In this document: in pieces, positions 46,200-56,780 of the stretch
Numbering within the stretch: position 1 is the stretch's first letter
Layout of the letters: every line of letters starts with the position of its first letter
Source of the DNA: Areca catechu
Taxonomy: Eukaryota; Streptophyta; Magnoliopsida; Arecales; Arecaceae
Direction of reading: 5' to 3'
Length of the DNA stretch: 64,000 bases
Assembly (NCBI GenBank): GCA_021397845.1
Contig: CM038047.1
Coordinates: 39,101,210 to 39,165,209 of the forward strand
The notes under the pieces: generated by a model
The model's database searches: none
Told to the model about the DNA's origin: nothing
Seen by the model: only the letters and a program-made list of their open reading frames with translations
Made by a program: the position numbers and the translations under genes

Positions 46200-48401
46200 A
46201 TGGCCTCTGCCCGTGGGTCTAGGGAACCAAGTCCCTACGACATCCCTACGAGCATGACCAGAGATAGAGTAGAAAACCTCAGGGTCATCTACGGCATACC
46301 GACTACTTTACACCTTACCGTCCCTAGTAAGGAAGGGAGAGTGAATGGCCCGTTGAACCTAGGTGCTCTCCCTTTGTACGAAGATCACCTTAAGGTCGGC
46401 CTCCGATTCCCACTCCACGGCTTTTTTGTCGAGATCTTCAATAGTTATAGGATCACTCTGACGCAGCTGACCCCGAATAGCATTCAGGTGATTTATGGCT
46501 TCCTAGTTCTTTGTCGGAGTGCCGGAGTTGAAGCCAGGGTATCTCTTTTTTCTAATTTTTTTCTTTTAAAGCAAGACTTCCATAGCCATGAGTGGTGGAT
46601 GTTCAGTCCTCGCGCTGGTCGGAAGATACTAGGGGGCTTCCGTCGGCCATCCATGGATGGAAGTCCCAATATTTTTTTGTAGATAGTCTGGAGTCCTGGG
46701 GTTTTGAGCTGGCGTGGGGAGTGTCGAGGCTGAAAGCCATAGACGGGCGAAAGGTTCTGAGAGCCGACGAGGCCAATTTTAATAAACTGGAAGAGGATGA
46801 CCCGGTACCTGTGAGGGATCTGCTCTGGGAAGATAGTCTTCATTCGACCGGGGTCAGCCTGCACTGACACTTTGGTAGGATAGAAACCCACATTGAACTA
46901 ATTCGATCTTCCTCTGTCGGTCGTTTCTTTGCTAATCTTATTTTTAATATCTTGCAAGCGGCAAAATGAAGCCCGACCGGATAATTATTGCAGCGCTGGC
47001 GGTCCAGAAAAGGGCCGTACGGACTACAAAGCCGACGCCTCGGAAGCCCAGAGACAGCGGGCGGAAGTGCCAGCATCCGAAGGGTCGGCGAAGAAGCGGA
47101 TAGAAGAGCAGGCTATCACCGTCGTCTCCATCGATTCCGAAGAGGACGACGTATCACTACTAGAGATGCTAGCGACAAAGACAGCGGAGTGGTCCGCTTC
47201 GATAGGGCAGTCAGTTGCCATGGCGGAAGAGGATCGACAGCAGCTGTCCTCTGAAGGGACAGCTTCGATCTCACCGTTAATCGATCCGACAGAGCAGGCT
47301 CTCTATCGAAGAAGAGATGGGAGCCGGGGAGGAGGCTGACCAAAGGGATACCATCGATGTCAGCGACTATGCACGTCAAGTTGAGCGTGCCATAAATGAC
47401 GTCGAACAGGTTAGAGGTCAGCTCATGAAGGCCGTCGAGGGCATCGACTGGAGCGAGTCCGGCAGGCAAACGATGAATGATGCCGTGAGGAGCTCCTTCC
47501 ACCATATAATGGGGGTAAGTTGTTTACATCCGGCCTCTTAACTTTGGCTTATGAGACACTAACCTTGCCTTGTCATTTGTAGCTTCTTAAGTATGTGTTG
47601 CTGATGGACGAAGGCCCAGGTTTGTTGTTAGATTTGAAGGAGTGCTCAGCAAAGAAAGTAGAAGCGACCGAAGAGGCGAGGAATGCGATGGAAGTGGTGC
47701 TGACAGCCGCCAGGGCAGAACTGTCCGTCCTCCATGCGACCAAAGAAGAGCACTCTGCCCTTCGGTCTGAGGCAGAGGCTTAGAGGGGTCAGCTTGCAGA
47801 TCTGCGGTCTCAGCGGGACATGTTGGCCACCAAGTTGGATAAGAAGAGATGAAGGGTAAAGTCTCTGACGTGCCGGGTGACCGAAGAGAACACATGCCTC
47901 TGCGAGTCGGAGCGGCGCTCCACGGGCCATAAGGCCGAAGCTGAAAGGTACAAGGGGCTCCTAAAGAAGTCCTAGGAGCTCATGAAGACATCGGTCGAAA
48001 TGGCCATAAGACAGTACAAGAAATCCGAAGGCTTCAAGGCTGAGATGAACGAGGCCGGTTCATACAGCTACGATTACGAATATGAAGACTGCCTGTTGAA
48101 GGTTGGCACCGTCTTCCCGAAACTTGATCTGTCTTCCCTGCATCTGTCGGAGCAAGCCGAAGAGGGTGAAGCCGAAGAAGAGGCGGTTCCATCTGACAGA
48201 GGGGCCGAGCCTCGTATCAAAGATGGCACGGAATAGCTCGGATCGGATGTTCAAGCCATAGCCGAAGCAAAAGCAGCAAATACCCCTGCGGACACTCTGG
48301 TCGAACCAGAGAGGACTGATGTGGAAGCTGAAGTCCCAACTGCACCGGTCGGAGTCAAGAAGGAGAAGATAACTGATGTAACCTCGGCAGGTCAGACCTA
48401 G
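46200..48401 (+). pseudogene. G2 antisense gene (aORF), three exons
   Basis: Exon 1 (46200-46874) starts MASARGSREPSPYDIPTSMT and carries VNGPLNLGALPLYEDHLKVG, RFPLHGFFVEIFNSYRI, TQLTPNSIQVIYGFLVLCRS and NFFLLKQDFHSHEWWMFSP. This is the best-preserved copy here of the 'putative gypsy type transposon' domain (PF04195-like). A 1-base deletion near 46640 shifts the rest of the domain (ending LLWEDSLHSTGVSLH) into another frame. Exon 2 (46959-47514) is acidic, with KPDRI-like start, VVSIDSEEDDVSLLEMLATK, then RQVERAINDVEQVRGQL. Exon 3 (47583-48401) is a coiled coil (DLKECSAKKVEATEEARNAM, ELSVLHATKEEHSALRSEAE) with AGSYSYDYEYEDCLLKVGTV, FPKLDLSSLHLSEQ and an acidic tail, with in-frame stops. Introns: 46875-46958 and 47515-47582. 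Role unknown. Confidence 0.82.
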
Positions 48402-48479
48402 ATCAGTTGTAAAGGTCTGACCCCCTCTTTTTGTATTGAACTTACATATATATAATAGAATTTTGTTGTCGTATCTTCT

Positions 48480-48866
48480 TTGTCGGTGACTGTGCTTGTG
48501 GTTCGGTCTTTCTGACCGAAGCTGTTTCTTCCAAAATTTTTCTAAGTATCGTCGGTCGGCTTAGATAGGAACATAAGTAGTTGAACAATAGGCCGAACAG
48601 TAGCTTGATGCACGACACTAGAAAATTTTCTAAGTGTAGGTCTTTCGGCTTATCACAAGGCACGGTCGGACCTTCAGACGGACAATAGCCCAGGTCAGAC
48701 TGATTTATCTTAGGATTTTTCTTCCCAAGTGCTGATCCACCGGCTCGTCTGAACCCGAAGATGGTTGAGGCGGGTGACGGACTGTAGCTCAGGCTGGATC
48801 AATATGCTTAGGATTTTCCCAAGTGCTTGATCCGTCGGCTTGTCCGAACCCGAAGATTTTGCAGAC
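48480..48866 (+). repeat. Degenerate repeat block between G2 antisense gene and 46-bp array
   Basis: It contains recurrent TCGGCTTGTCCGAACCCGAAG and TAGGATTTTCCCAAGTGCTT motifs at roughly 95-bp spacing, the reverse-strand counterpart of 37780-38300 in G1. Confidence 0.7.
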
Positions 48867-49285
48867 CGGAGTCGGTCTTTCGGAAATGGGCTGCCCTAGA
48901 GCCTTTGTCGACTGGAGTCGGTCTTAGAGCCTTTGTCGACTGGAGTCGGTCTTTCGGAAGTGGGTTGCCTTAGAGACTTTGCCGACCGGAGTCGGTCTTT
49001 CAGTAATGGGCTATCCTAGAGCCTTTGCCGACCGGAGTCGGTCTTTCGGTAGTGGGCTGCCCTAGAGCCTTTGCCGACTGGAGTCGGTCTTTCGAAAGTG
49101 GGCTGTCCTAGAGCCTTTACCGACCGAAGTCGGTCTTTCGATAGTGGGCTGTCTTAGAGCCTTTGCCGACTTGAGTCGATCTTTTAAAAGTGGGCTGTCC
49201 TAGAGCCTTTGCCGACCGGAGTCGGTCTTTCGGAAGTAGGCTGCCCTAGAGCCTTTGCCGACCAGAGTCGGTCTTTCGGAAGTGC
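48867..49285 (+). repeat. 46-bp tandem array in G2
   Basis: About 8.5 copies of GCCTTTGCCGACCGGAGTCG, GTCTTTCGGAAGTGGGCTGC, CCTAGA (46 bp), including one truncated copy near 48925-48950. The CCGACCGGAGTCGG core is nearly palindromic. Confidence 0.93.
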
Positions 49286-49289
49286 TTCA

Positions 49290-50589
49290 TGAAAGAGGTC
49301 ATAGACTCTATTGATAATATTTGCGAAGGTTGTCTACATTCCGCGGACATGCAATGTGCCATCCATCCAAATGTTCGAGTCGGTAGGTTCCATCTCGAAT
49401 TACTCCAACGACTCGATAAGGTCCTTTCCAATTCGGGGAGAGTTTCCCTTGCTCGGTCGATCTTGAGATCTCCGCCCTCTGCAAGACCAGATCTCCGACT
49501 CGGAAATCTCATGCCTTGACCTGTGAGTTGTAGTACTTGGCCATCTTCTGACGGTAGGTCGCCATTTTCAAGCTTATTCGGAGTCTGGTTTCCTCAAGTA
49601 AGTCTAGATCAGCCCTCCGTTGCTCGGAGTTGGTTGGCTCAGCATAGTGATCAATCCGTAGGGATTGCAAAGAAATCTCAACAGGGATGATGACTTCACT
49701 TCCATAAGTTAAGTTGAATGGAGTCTCCCCAGTCGCCATTCGGGCGGTCGTCCGATAAGCCCAAAGTACTGAATGGAGCTCTTCAGCCCAAAGTTCTTTG
49801 GTTTCATTCAGGCGGGTCTTCAGCCCAAAGTTCTTTGGTGTCATTCAGGCGGGTCTTCAGCCCATGTAGAATTGTTCAATTTGTAACTTCGACTTCTCCG
49901 TTGGACTGGAGATGGCCGACCGAGATAAGCCGATGAGAGATATGATGTTGCGAACAGAAGTCTCGGAACTTCGGGTTGTCGAACTGCCTTCCGTTATCAG
50001 TGACGATTGTCTAAGGAATACCAAATCGGTAGATGATGTAGTTCCGGACAAAGTTCTCCACATTGGCTTCCGTGATTTGCGCCAGCGGTTCGACCTCCAC
50101 CCACTTGGTGAAGTAATCAATGGCCATAATAAGAAACTTCCGCTGGCCGGATGCTGGAGGGAAGGGCCCCAGGATATCCATCCCTCGCTGGGCGAATGGC
50201 CATGGCACAGTGATCGGAGTTAGCGGGCTGGCAGGCCTCTTTTGAATATTGGAATACCTTTGACACGCGTCGCACCTTCGGACGAAATTCGACGCGTCCT
50301 TCTAGATTGTAGGTCAATAGTATCCTTGTCGGATTATCTTATATGCTAGGGATCTTCCTCCAAGATGGTCGCCGCAGATACCTTCATGGACTTCTCTGAG
50401 GACATAGTCGACATCAGTCGACCCCAACCACTTTAATAGAGGCTGTGAAAATGACTGCTTGTAGAGGATGCCATCGAGGACAACGTACTTGGAAGCCATC
50501 CAGCATATGCACTTGGCTTTGGTTGGGTCTTCTGGGATGGTTCCTCCAGTAAGAAAAGCGAGGATCGGATCCATCCACGAAGTTTCCAT
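49290..50589 (-). pseudogene. G2 integrase, with a 37-bp tandem duplication
   Basis: The zinc region VHEGICGDHLGGRSLAYKI (50314-50589) is followed in other frames by MPWPFAQRGMDILGPFPPAS, IDYFTKWVEVEPLAQI and IYRFGIP (50011-50208). The C-terminal part (49509-49844) has LKTRLNETKELWAEELHSVL, WAYRTTARMATGETPFNLTY and KYYNSQVKA. A 37-bp segment is repeated in tandem (49784-49820 and 49821-49857), which shifts the frame. Product inactive. Confidence 0.85.
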
Positions 50590-50633
50590 TCAACTTGGTG
50601 GACCTCGGTCGGTTCTTCATTAATACTTGGATG

Positions 50634-51173
50634 CTACAAGTGCTCCACGAAAGTTCGGTCGGAGATATCGGTGACCGACATAGCCAACCGTGATAGAGCA
50701 TCCGCCCGAGAGTTCTGCAGATGAGGTATATAAAAAATTTCGAAGAATTTGAGTTGAGAGATGATGTTTTGTACCTTGTCCAAGTACTTGGCTAGGGTTG
50801 GATCCCTTGCTTCGAATTCGCCCTTCACCTGGTTGACTACTAGTTGGGAGTCGTAGAAGGCTCTTACTCAGCTGATGCCTAGTTCATTGGCGATTCGCAA
50901 TCCTGTGAGGAGGGCTTCGTACTCTGCCTGATTGTTTGACACCTGAAACGAAAAGTGGAGGGCATACTCTAGGCTTTCTTCGTCGGGGTCGGCTAGGATC
51001 AGACCGGCCCCACAGCCAGCGAGGTTGGATGCTCCGTCCATGTGAAGCGTCCAAGCGGGCTCGGCCTCGTAGATGGCATCGACCTCAGGTACCTCAATCA
51101 CCTGAGAGGATGATCCTTGGTTCCAGGTGCACTCGATAATGAAGTTGGCAATTACCTGAGCCTTCAATGCCAA
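50634..51173 (-). pseudogene. G2 second RNase H (aRH)
   Basis: AWTLHMDGASNLAGCGAGLI, SNNQAEYEALLTGLRIANEL, AFYDSQLVVNQVKGEFEARD, then FFEIFYIPHLQNSRADALSR show all four acidic positions. A stop lies after ANELGIS. This copy keeps the 18-residue stretch that G1 has lost. Confidence 0.85.
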
Positions 51174-52441
51174 TCGGGACTAGAAGGAGACGTCGAACTC
51201 GCCAAGTTTAACAGCCCACTTGGCGAGTCGATCGGAGGTGTCCAGACTTTGGAGAATTGCTTTGAGGGGTTGGTCAGTGAACACCACAATCGGATGTGCC
51301 TGAAAGTAAGGCTAGAGCCTTTTGGCAGCTATGACCAAGGAATAGACCAGTTTCTATAATTTGGGGTACCTTGTTTCGGTATCATGGAGGACCTTACTAA
51401 TGTAGTAAACAGGTTTCTGCTGGCCGTCTTCTCTACTCGCACGAGTACGGAGCTGACCGCCTCGTCCAACGTCGACAGGTAGAGGTATAAAGGTTCCCCC
51501 TCCACAGGCTTGGCTAGCAACGGAGGGCTCCCCAAGTATTCTTTCAAGGCTTCAAAGGCTGACCGACACTCATCGGTCCAAATAAAACGATCCAACCAGT
51601 GTAGGGTCTTGAAGAATGGCAGAGACTTTTCAGTCGAATAGGAGATGAAACGGCTAAGAGAGGCAATTTGGCCTGTGAGCTCTTGCACTTGCTTCTTGTT
51701 GGTCAGATGTGCTATTTCAATGACAGCTCTTATCTTATCAGGGTTAACTTCAATTCTTCTCTGTGTGACCAGGAAGCCGAGGAACTTGCTAGAAGTTATC
51801 CTAAAAGTATACTTCGCAGGGTTCAGCTTCATTAGATGATGTCTGAGCGCTTCAAAGGATTCCTGTAAGTCCTTGATATGGTCGGCCCTATGGAGGCTCT
51901 TGACTATCATGTTGTCTACATACGCCTTCATGTTTCTTCCAAGCTGCCCTTCGAAGACCCGGTTGATCAGTCTTTGAAAAGTGGCGCCGGCATTCTTTAG
52001 TCTGAAGGGCATCATCTTGTAGCAGTACAGGCCTTTGTCGGTGATAAAGGCCATCTTCTCCTCGTCCTCCGGGTGCATCTTGATTTGGTTGTATCCGGAG
52101 AAGGCATCCATAAAGCTCAAAAGTTGATGGTCGGCCGTGGCATCCACCAACTGGTCAATTTTGGATAAGGAAAAACTGTCCTTCGGACAGGCCTTGTTGA
52201 GGTCGGTGTAGTCCACACAGATCCTTCACTTTCCATTTATCTTCTTTACCATTACCATATTGGCTAGCCATTCAAGATAATGGGCTTTCCTAATAAAGCC
52301 AGCATCAGAGAGCTTCTTTACTTCTTCGTCGATAGCTCTCTGCCTTTCGACAGCGAAGCTCCTCTTTTTCTGCCGGACGGGCCTATAGGTCGGATCCACC
52401 TTGAGCTGGTGAGTAATAACATTCGACGGTATACCCGACAT
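51174..52441 (-). pseudogene. G2 reverse transcriptase and first RNase H; YVDN active site
   Basis: The fingers (52226-52441) read SGIPSNVITHQLKVDPTYRP, then RAIDEEVKKLSDAGFIRKAH; a stop at about 52226 follows. The main frame (51329-52216) has MDYTDLNKACPKDSF, SFMDAFSGYNQIKMHPEDEE, MMPFRLKNAGATFQRLINRV and KAYVDNMIVKS. The second catalytic Asp of the YVDD box is Asn (AAC, 51911-51913). RNase H follows: FIWTDECRSAFEALKEYLGS, PPLLAKPVEGEPLYLYLSTL, then a frameshift near 51440. Confidence 0.88.
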
Positions 52442-52678
52442 GTCCGACGCTGACCAAGCGAAGACATCGACGTTACTCCTTAAGAAGCCGATCAGCTATG
52501 ATTTGATGTCCTCACCAAGAGAGCTTCCAATTTGGAGGAGTTTGGTGGGGTCATCCTCTTGAAGCAAGACAAATAGGATTTTTTCATCTGGCTGACCCTG
52601 GCCATCGATTTCGGCCCTTGGGTCGAGCTGTTTCAGAGTAGGACGGCCTTGCGACTGCTGGTCCAAGATAGTTAAGCA

Positions 52679-53365
52679 CTATTTGGCCATCCGACGGTCT
52701 CCCCTCATAACTCCGACCCCGCTCCTGGTTGGAAACTTTGCGAACATATGGTAAGTGGATACAATGGCCCAGAATTTGTTGAGGGCTAGTCGGCCAAGGA
52801 TGGCATTATAAGCCGAGGTCATACGAACAACCACAAAGTTGATGGGGAGAGTTTTCTGGAAAGGCTTCATCCCAATCGTTATGGGGAGAACTATCTCCCC
52901 CTCGACTCCGACGGAATTTCCCTTAAACCCTGTCAGTGGTATGGGGGATTCCTGCAGCATTGACCTATACAGGTTCATCCTTATAAAAGCATCATACAGT
53001 AATACCTCCATGGAGCTTCCATTATCTATAAGTATCCTTCTTACATCGTAGTTGGCAATTACTGCCGACACGACTACAGGATCATTTTCAAAAACATGGG
53101 ACTCCAGGAGATCTTCGTCAGAGAAGGTGATTGTATTGGAACCCCTCGACCTCTTGATAATGTCTGGGCCATCTTCATAGCTCCAATCGGACTGTCGATG
53201 CAACATGCCGACATCCCCCCCGGTCAGCCACTGGTTGGGGAGTTCCGCTTCCTCCGGACGATTTCTGGCGGTTGAGGCTTCGGCCCAATTTCGATGGAGT
53301 CGGACGTACTTGCATAGGTACCCCCTCCGGATGAGGCCTTTAATGGCGTCTTTCAACTGTGGCAC
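52679..53365 (-). pseudogene. G2 gag C-terminus and protease region
   Basis: An open frame of 228 codons. GYLCKYVRLHRNWAE and GSNTITFSDEDLLESHVFEN precede the protease motif RRILIDNGSSMEVLLYDAFI, then GVEGEIVLPITIGMKPFQKT and MTSAYNAILGRLALNKFWAI. The D-N-G active-site triad is the same as in G1. It is the best-preserved protease in the window. Confidence 0.87.
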
Positions 53366-54707
53366 TCCTCAGTGCTATGCACATGGTCCTTATGGAACCG
53401 ACAGAATTTATCTCTATTTTTGGATGCAGAAGGGCTCCTTATCGGACGAGGCCTTTGTAGGAAGGTCTCGTTCTCGTTCTCCAGGAGGATCTTCTTCCTT
53501 GGAAGGGAGAGGGGAACGTAGGTCTCAAACCTCCTAAGGAAGTCCTTCGGCTTCGGACTTTGGTGCTGAGCGGACCGGTTGCCATTGCTGGGAGGTCGAA
53601 CTTCGGGAGCCTTATCACTTCGCTTCTTGGGAGCCGACCTCCCTTTAGCCTAGCACCGGCTCGCCACCTGTTCTTTGGCCAGGGCGTACCTCTGCGCTCT
53701 GGCCAGCAGCTCGGTGTAGCTCGTCGGGAACTTCCTGTCCAGGGAGAATGTAAGCCTGGACGAGCGGAGCCATCTCTTGAAGGCCGACATAGCTACGTCT
53801 TCGTTTAGGTCTGGGACCTCCATGGCCGCTGAGTTGAAACGGGCCATGAAATCCCAAAGAGTCTCTCCCTCCTTTTGCAACATGAGGAAGAGGTAGTCGG
53901 TATTCGTCGGGGTCCGGTTGCAGGTCCTGAAATGAGAAAGAAAAAGGTTTTCAAGTTGAGAAAAAGAGTGGATCGTACCTGGCCGGATGGCGAAGAACCA
54001 CATCCGGGTGGCCTTCTTGAGGGTGGCAAGAAAGGCGATGCAGTGGAGGGCGTCAGACGCGCCCTGCACCATCATGTGGGCTTTATAGGTCCCCAGATGA
54101 TCTAGCGGGTCAGTGGTGCCGTTGTAGGGGTCCACCTGAGGGATCTTGAAGTGGCGGGGAATCGTCTCTGCCAGAATCTCATCGGAGAACGGCGGGCGGA
54201 AGTCATATACTTGCCCCCCTTCGGCCTTCTGCCGATGAACTATCTAAGCAATGCGTTCCTTCATGCGCAGAATCTTGCTGGTGTAGTCTCTCGGGAGTTC
54301 GGCCGAAGGCCGAACACCAGCAGGGATGGATTCAGCGTAGGACGGCGAAGCAGAGCTCGCCCTCTTGCCATCGGCGCAAGCTCCCAAGGATCTTCGAGGC
54401 TCCGCGACGGCATGAGAGCAATGCTGAGGGACTTCTGGCGGTCGACTTCCCTCAGTAGCAGTTGGGTGATTAGTGCAGGAAGTAGCAAGCGGTTGCTACC
54501 AGTTATCGGCTGCCTCCTGGAAGCGCTGAACCACAGTGGTGAGCATTTCAATGCAGTTCATCAACATTTGGAACTGCTGCAGTCTCAGAGTGATGGTGGG
54601 CTCAGCGACGGCGGCGGTAGTGGTGGCATGTTCCTTGGGGGTCTTTCGGACCTAGACGGGGAAGGGCCTTCCTTGGCAAAGGTGTTATGAGCTCTTCCCT
54701 TAGCCAT
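53366..54707 (-). pseudogene. G2 gag (capsid), interrupted
   Basis: It starts MAKGRAHNTFAKEGPSPSRS at 54707, with a stop about 40 codons later. The capsid block (53650-54135) has MDPYNGTTDPLDHLGTYKAH, KKATRMWFFAIRPGTIHSFS, NLFLSHFRTC and GETLWDFMARFNSAAMEVPD. The CCHC-like region lies near 53380-53410 (K.CRFHKDHVHSTEEC-like, frame broken). Confidence 0.83.
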
Positions 54708-54781
54708 TGCTTGGCTGGGCAGACGGGTTCCTCCTTTTAGAGAAGGGTTAAAAAATTGATGCCCTTCCTCTAGCGCAAATA

Positions 54782-55515
54782 TGTTGCTGCAACTTCTCCT
54801 GGACCGGGCTCGGATAGCTGCGCTGGAGGGCTCTTCTTCTAGTCGACCTGCAACAAAATCCCCCAGGCGCTGGTGGTGTTCCAGCGAGGGACACTCCGAT
54901 GCTTAAGTTAGTAGGAGCTTGAATGCAACTGAATGGAGGAATCAGAGAAGCAGCGTATGGAGAGGGAAGAGTGAACTTAACTTAAAATGGGATCCCCCGG
55001 GTACCTTATATAGGCACGGAACAGTCCAAAATTCATTAGGGAAGAGGCCGAAAAGGACCGATCTGCCCCTAGGAGAATCTGGAGAGTGGCCACGTGGCGC
55101 TCGGATAGGACGGCATCGTGGGAATGGTGGAGCAGTGGTGCTGACGTGGCTGGATTCTGTTATAACAGAAAGAAGCTTCTGGAGCCCTCTAGGCCTCCGA
55201 AGTAAGGCGGTTGGGATTCGGTGGGAAGGTCCAGTTCGGACCTCGTCTTCAGTGGACCGGACTTCCGAAGGAGAGGGTGACCGGACCTCAGCTGAAGCGG
55301 GTCGTTCGGACCTCGTCTTCAATGGGTCGGACTTTCGAAGGAGAGGGTGGCCGGGCCTTAGCTGGAGTGGGTCATTCGGACCCCGCAGGGCCCAAAAGGA
55401 GACGGTTCTGCCGGAGTTCTGAGGAAGAGTGCCGGTTGGATTTTGGGTACATGGCCCAGTCGGATCTCAGCAAGAATGATGGCCCGGTTCGAAAATGGGC
55501 CGGATGGGTACAACA
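54782..55515 (-). repeat. G2 5' LTR (right)
   Basis: It runs TGTTGCTGCAAC...GTACAACA in + orientation and aligns end to end with 44855-45588. In the first 72 bp I count 11 differences, 10 of them transitions, so the insertion is old. TATATAAGG on the - strand lies near 55010-55018. Confidence 0.93.
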
Positions 55516-55520
55516 ACAGT

Positions 55521-56780
55521 CATCTCGAAGAGTTCTCATAAAATTATATAATGAGACGGAGATCATAAAATTATATAATATTAAATTTCTCGATCTCTTT
55601 TTGGTGGCGGTGGTTGATGGTATGCATCTGTTTGACACTATTATCCAATGGATGAGTCATGGGCAGCTTGGAAAGGCCTCGGCTATGTGATCATTGGTTC
55701 TTTGGGCAACACATCCTTTTGGAAGTTAACTCGAAAGCTGTGATTAACTGGATAGCTAACTCCACGGTTCATGCTAATGGCCCTCATCTGAGAACTTTTT
55801 AGTGACATTTTGAGGCTTTCATCTACCCTGGTCTCCTTTGACACGGTTCATATTTATATAGAATCTAACGGTGCAGTGGACTATTTTGCTTCTTTTGCCA
55901 CGCAAATCATAAGAGACTTGTTCATTGGGTTTCTCTGTTTTGCTCCACTCCATCTTTGAGATATATTGCATGCAGACTCTAATGGATGTATATACTAGAA
56001 ATATAGGTATATCCGCTAAAGACCAAAAGTACTACTTAATTACAAAACCAATGAAAGTAAACAATGAAGTTTTTTTCTCTATTTGCAAGGTCCTCAAAAC
56101 TAACTATAGTGAAGATGATTTTGTACAAAGAAACTAACTAAATATATAGAATATATATATATATTTCACGAAGCAAATTGATTTAAATTTCATTAATGGA
56201 TATTGTCTCTTCTCGTATGTCTATGTACAAAAGCTTGCAAGTATACACCAAGTCATATTTTGTATGTGTTGAATATATATATGATAATGTGTACATCGTA
56301 TAAGATAAATTTAGATGGATGTATGTATATAATTAAGGATATAAAGGTACTGGTTAAAAATTCTTAAAATGGATTATTTTTAAAATAAATAATCGATGTT
56401 TCTTTTGCGCAAACATAGAAACATTACGTATATTTTCTGAAAATTTCATAGAGTTATTGGTGTCAAAAAATTTTAAATTCCCGTGCCCTTTATTTGCCTC
56501 CCCTCCCCTCCCCTCCCCATTTCTGTGATTTTGGAATCCCAATCTACCATCGTTGACCTTCCATTCAAGTCTCTAACTTGCTACCTTCCTCATGGTTACT
56601 GGGTTTGTGAAAAATGATCGTTCTCCAATCATTAGCATTACCTCGGTCCCGCCCCTTTTCGCTTTCTTCGGCCTCGCAGCTTGGATTGATGGCACAAACT
56701 GTTGACGTTACCGGAGTTTAAAAACTCTCCCGCGGACTTTCCACAGCCCGCGCAAGCCGGCTGCTCGGCCATACGTTTAA
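55521..56780. other. Region right of G2, with a LINE-type relic and AT-rich DNA
   Basis: Apart from the RNase H relic listed separately, this holds AT-rich sequence, an (AT)n run at about 56143-56163 and a (CCCCT)n run at about 56498-56518. No intact gene is recognised. Confidence 0.45.
55640..55915 (+). pseudogene. LINE-type RNase H (RVT_3-like) relic
   Basis: Fragments in two frames read SWAAWKGLG, then HILLEVNSKAVINWIANSTV, HANGPHLR, SDILRLSSTLVSFDTVHIYI and ESNGAVDYFASFATQI. The pattern (E.nSkavinWI ... vhi.rE.Ng.aDylAs.A) is that of the RNase H domain at the 3' end of plant LINE retrotransposons and related domesticated proteins. Frame breaks and a stop show it is dead. Confidence 0.55.

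Larger units (their letters stand above)
44855..55515 (-). mobile_element. G2: Tat-type Ty3/gypsy retrotransposon with an antisense gene
   Basis: LTRs of 734 bp each (44855-45588 and 54782-55515) are flanked by a perfect 5-bp target duplication ACAGT (44850-44854 and 55516-55520). Gag-pol runs on the - strand from 54707 to about 49290. A 46-bp tandem array (48867-49285) and an antisense gene on the + strand (46200-48401) fill the rest. The polypurine tract, AAGGGGGGCAAG on the - strand (about 45589-45600), lies beside the left LTR. The element is structurally complete but full of stops. Confidence 0.95.
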
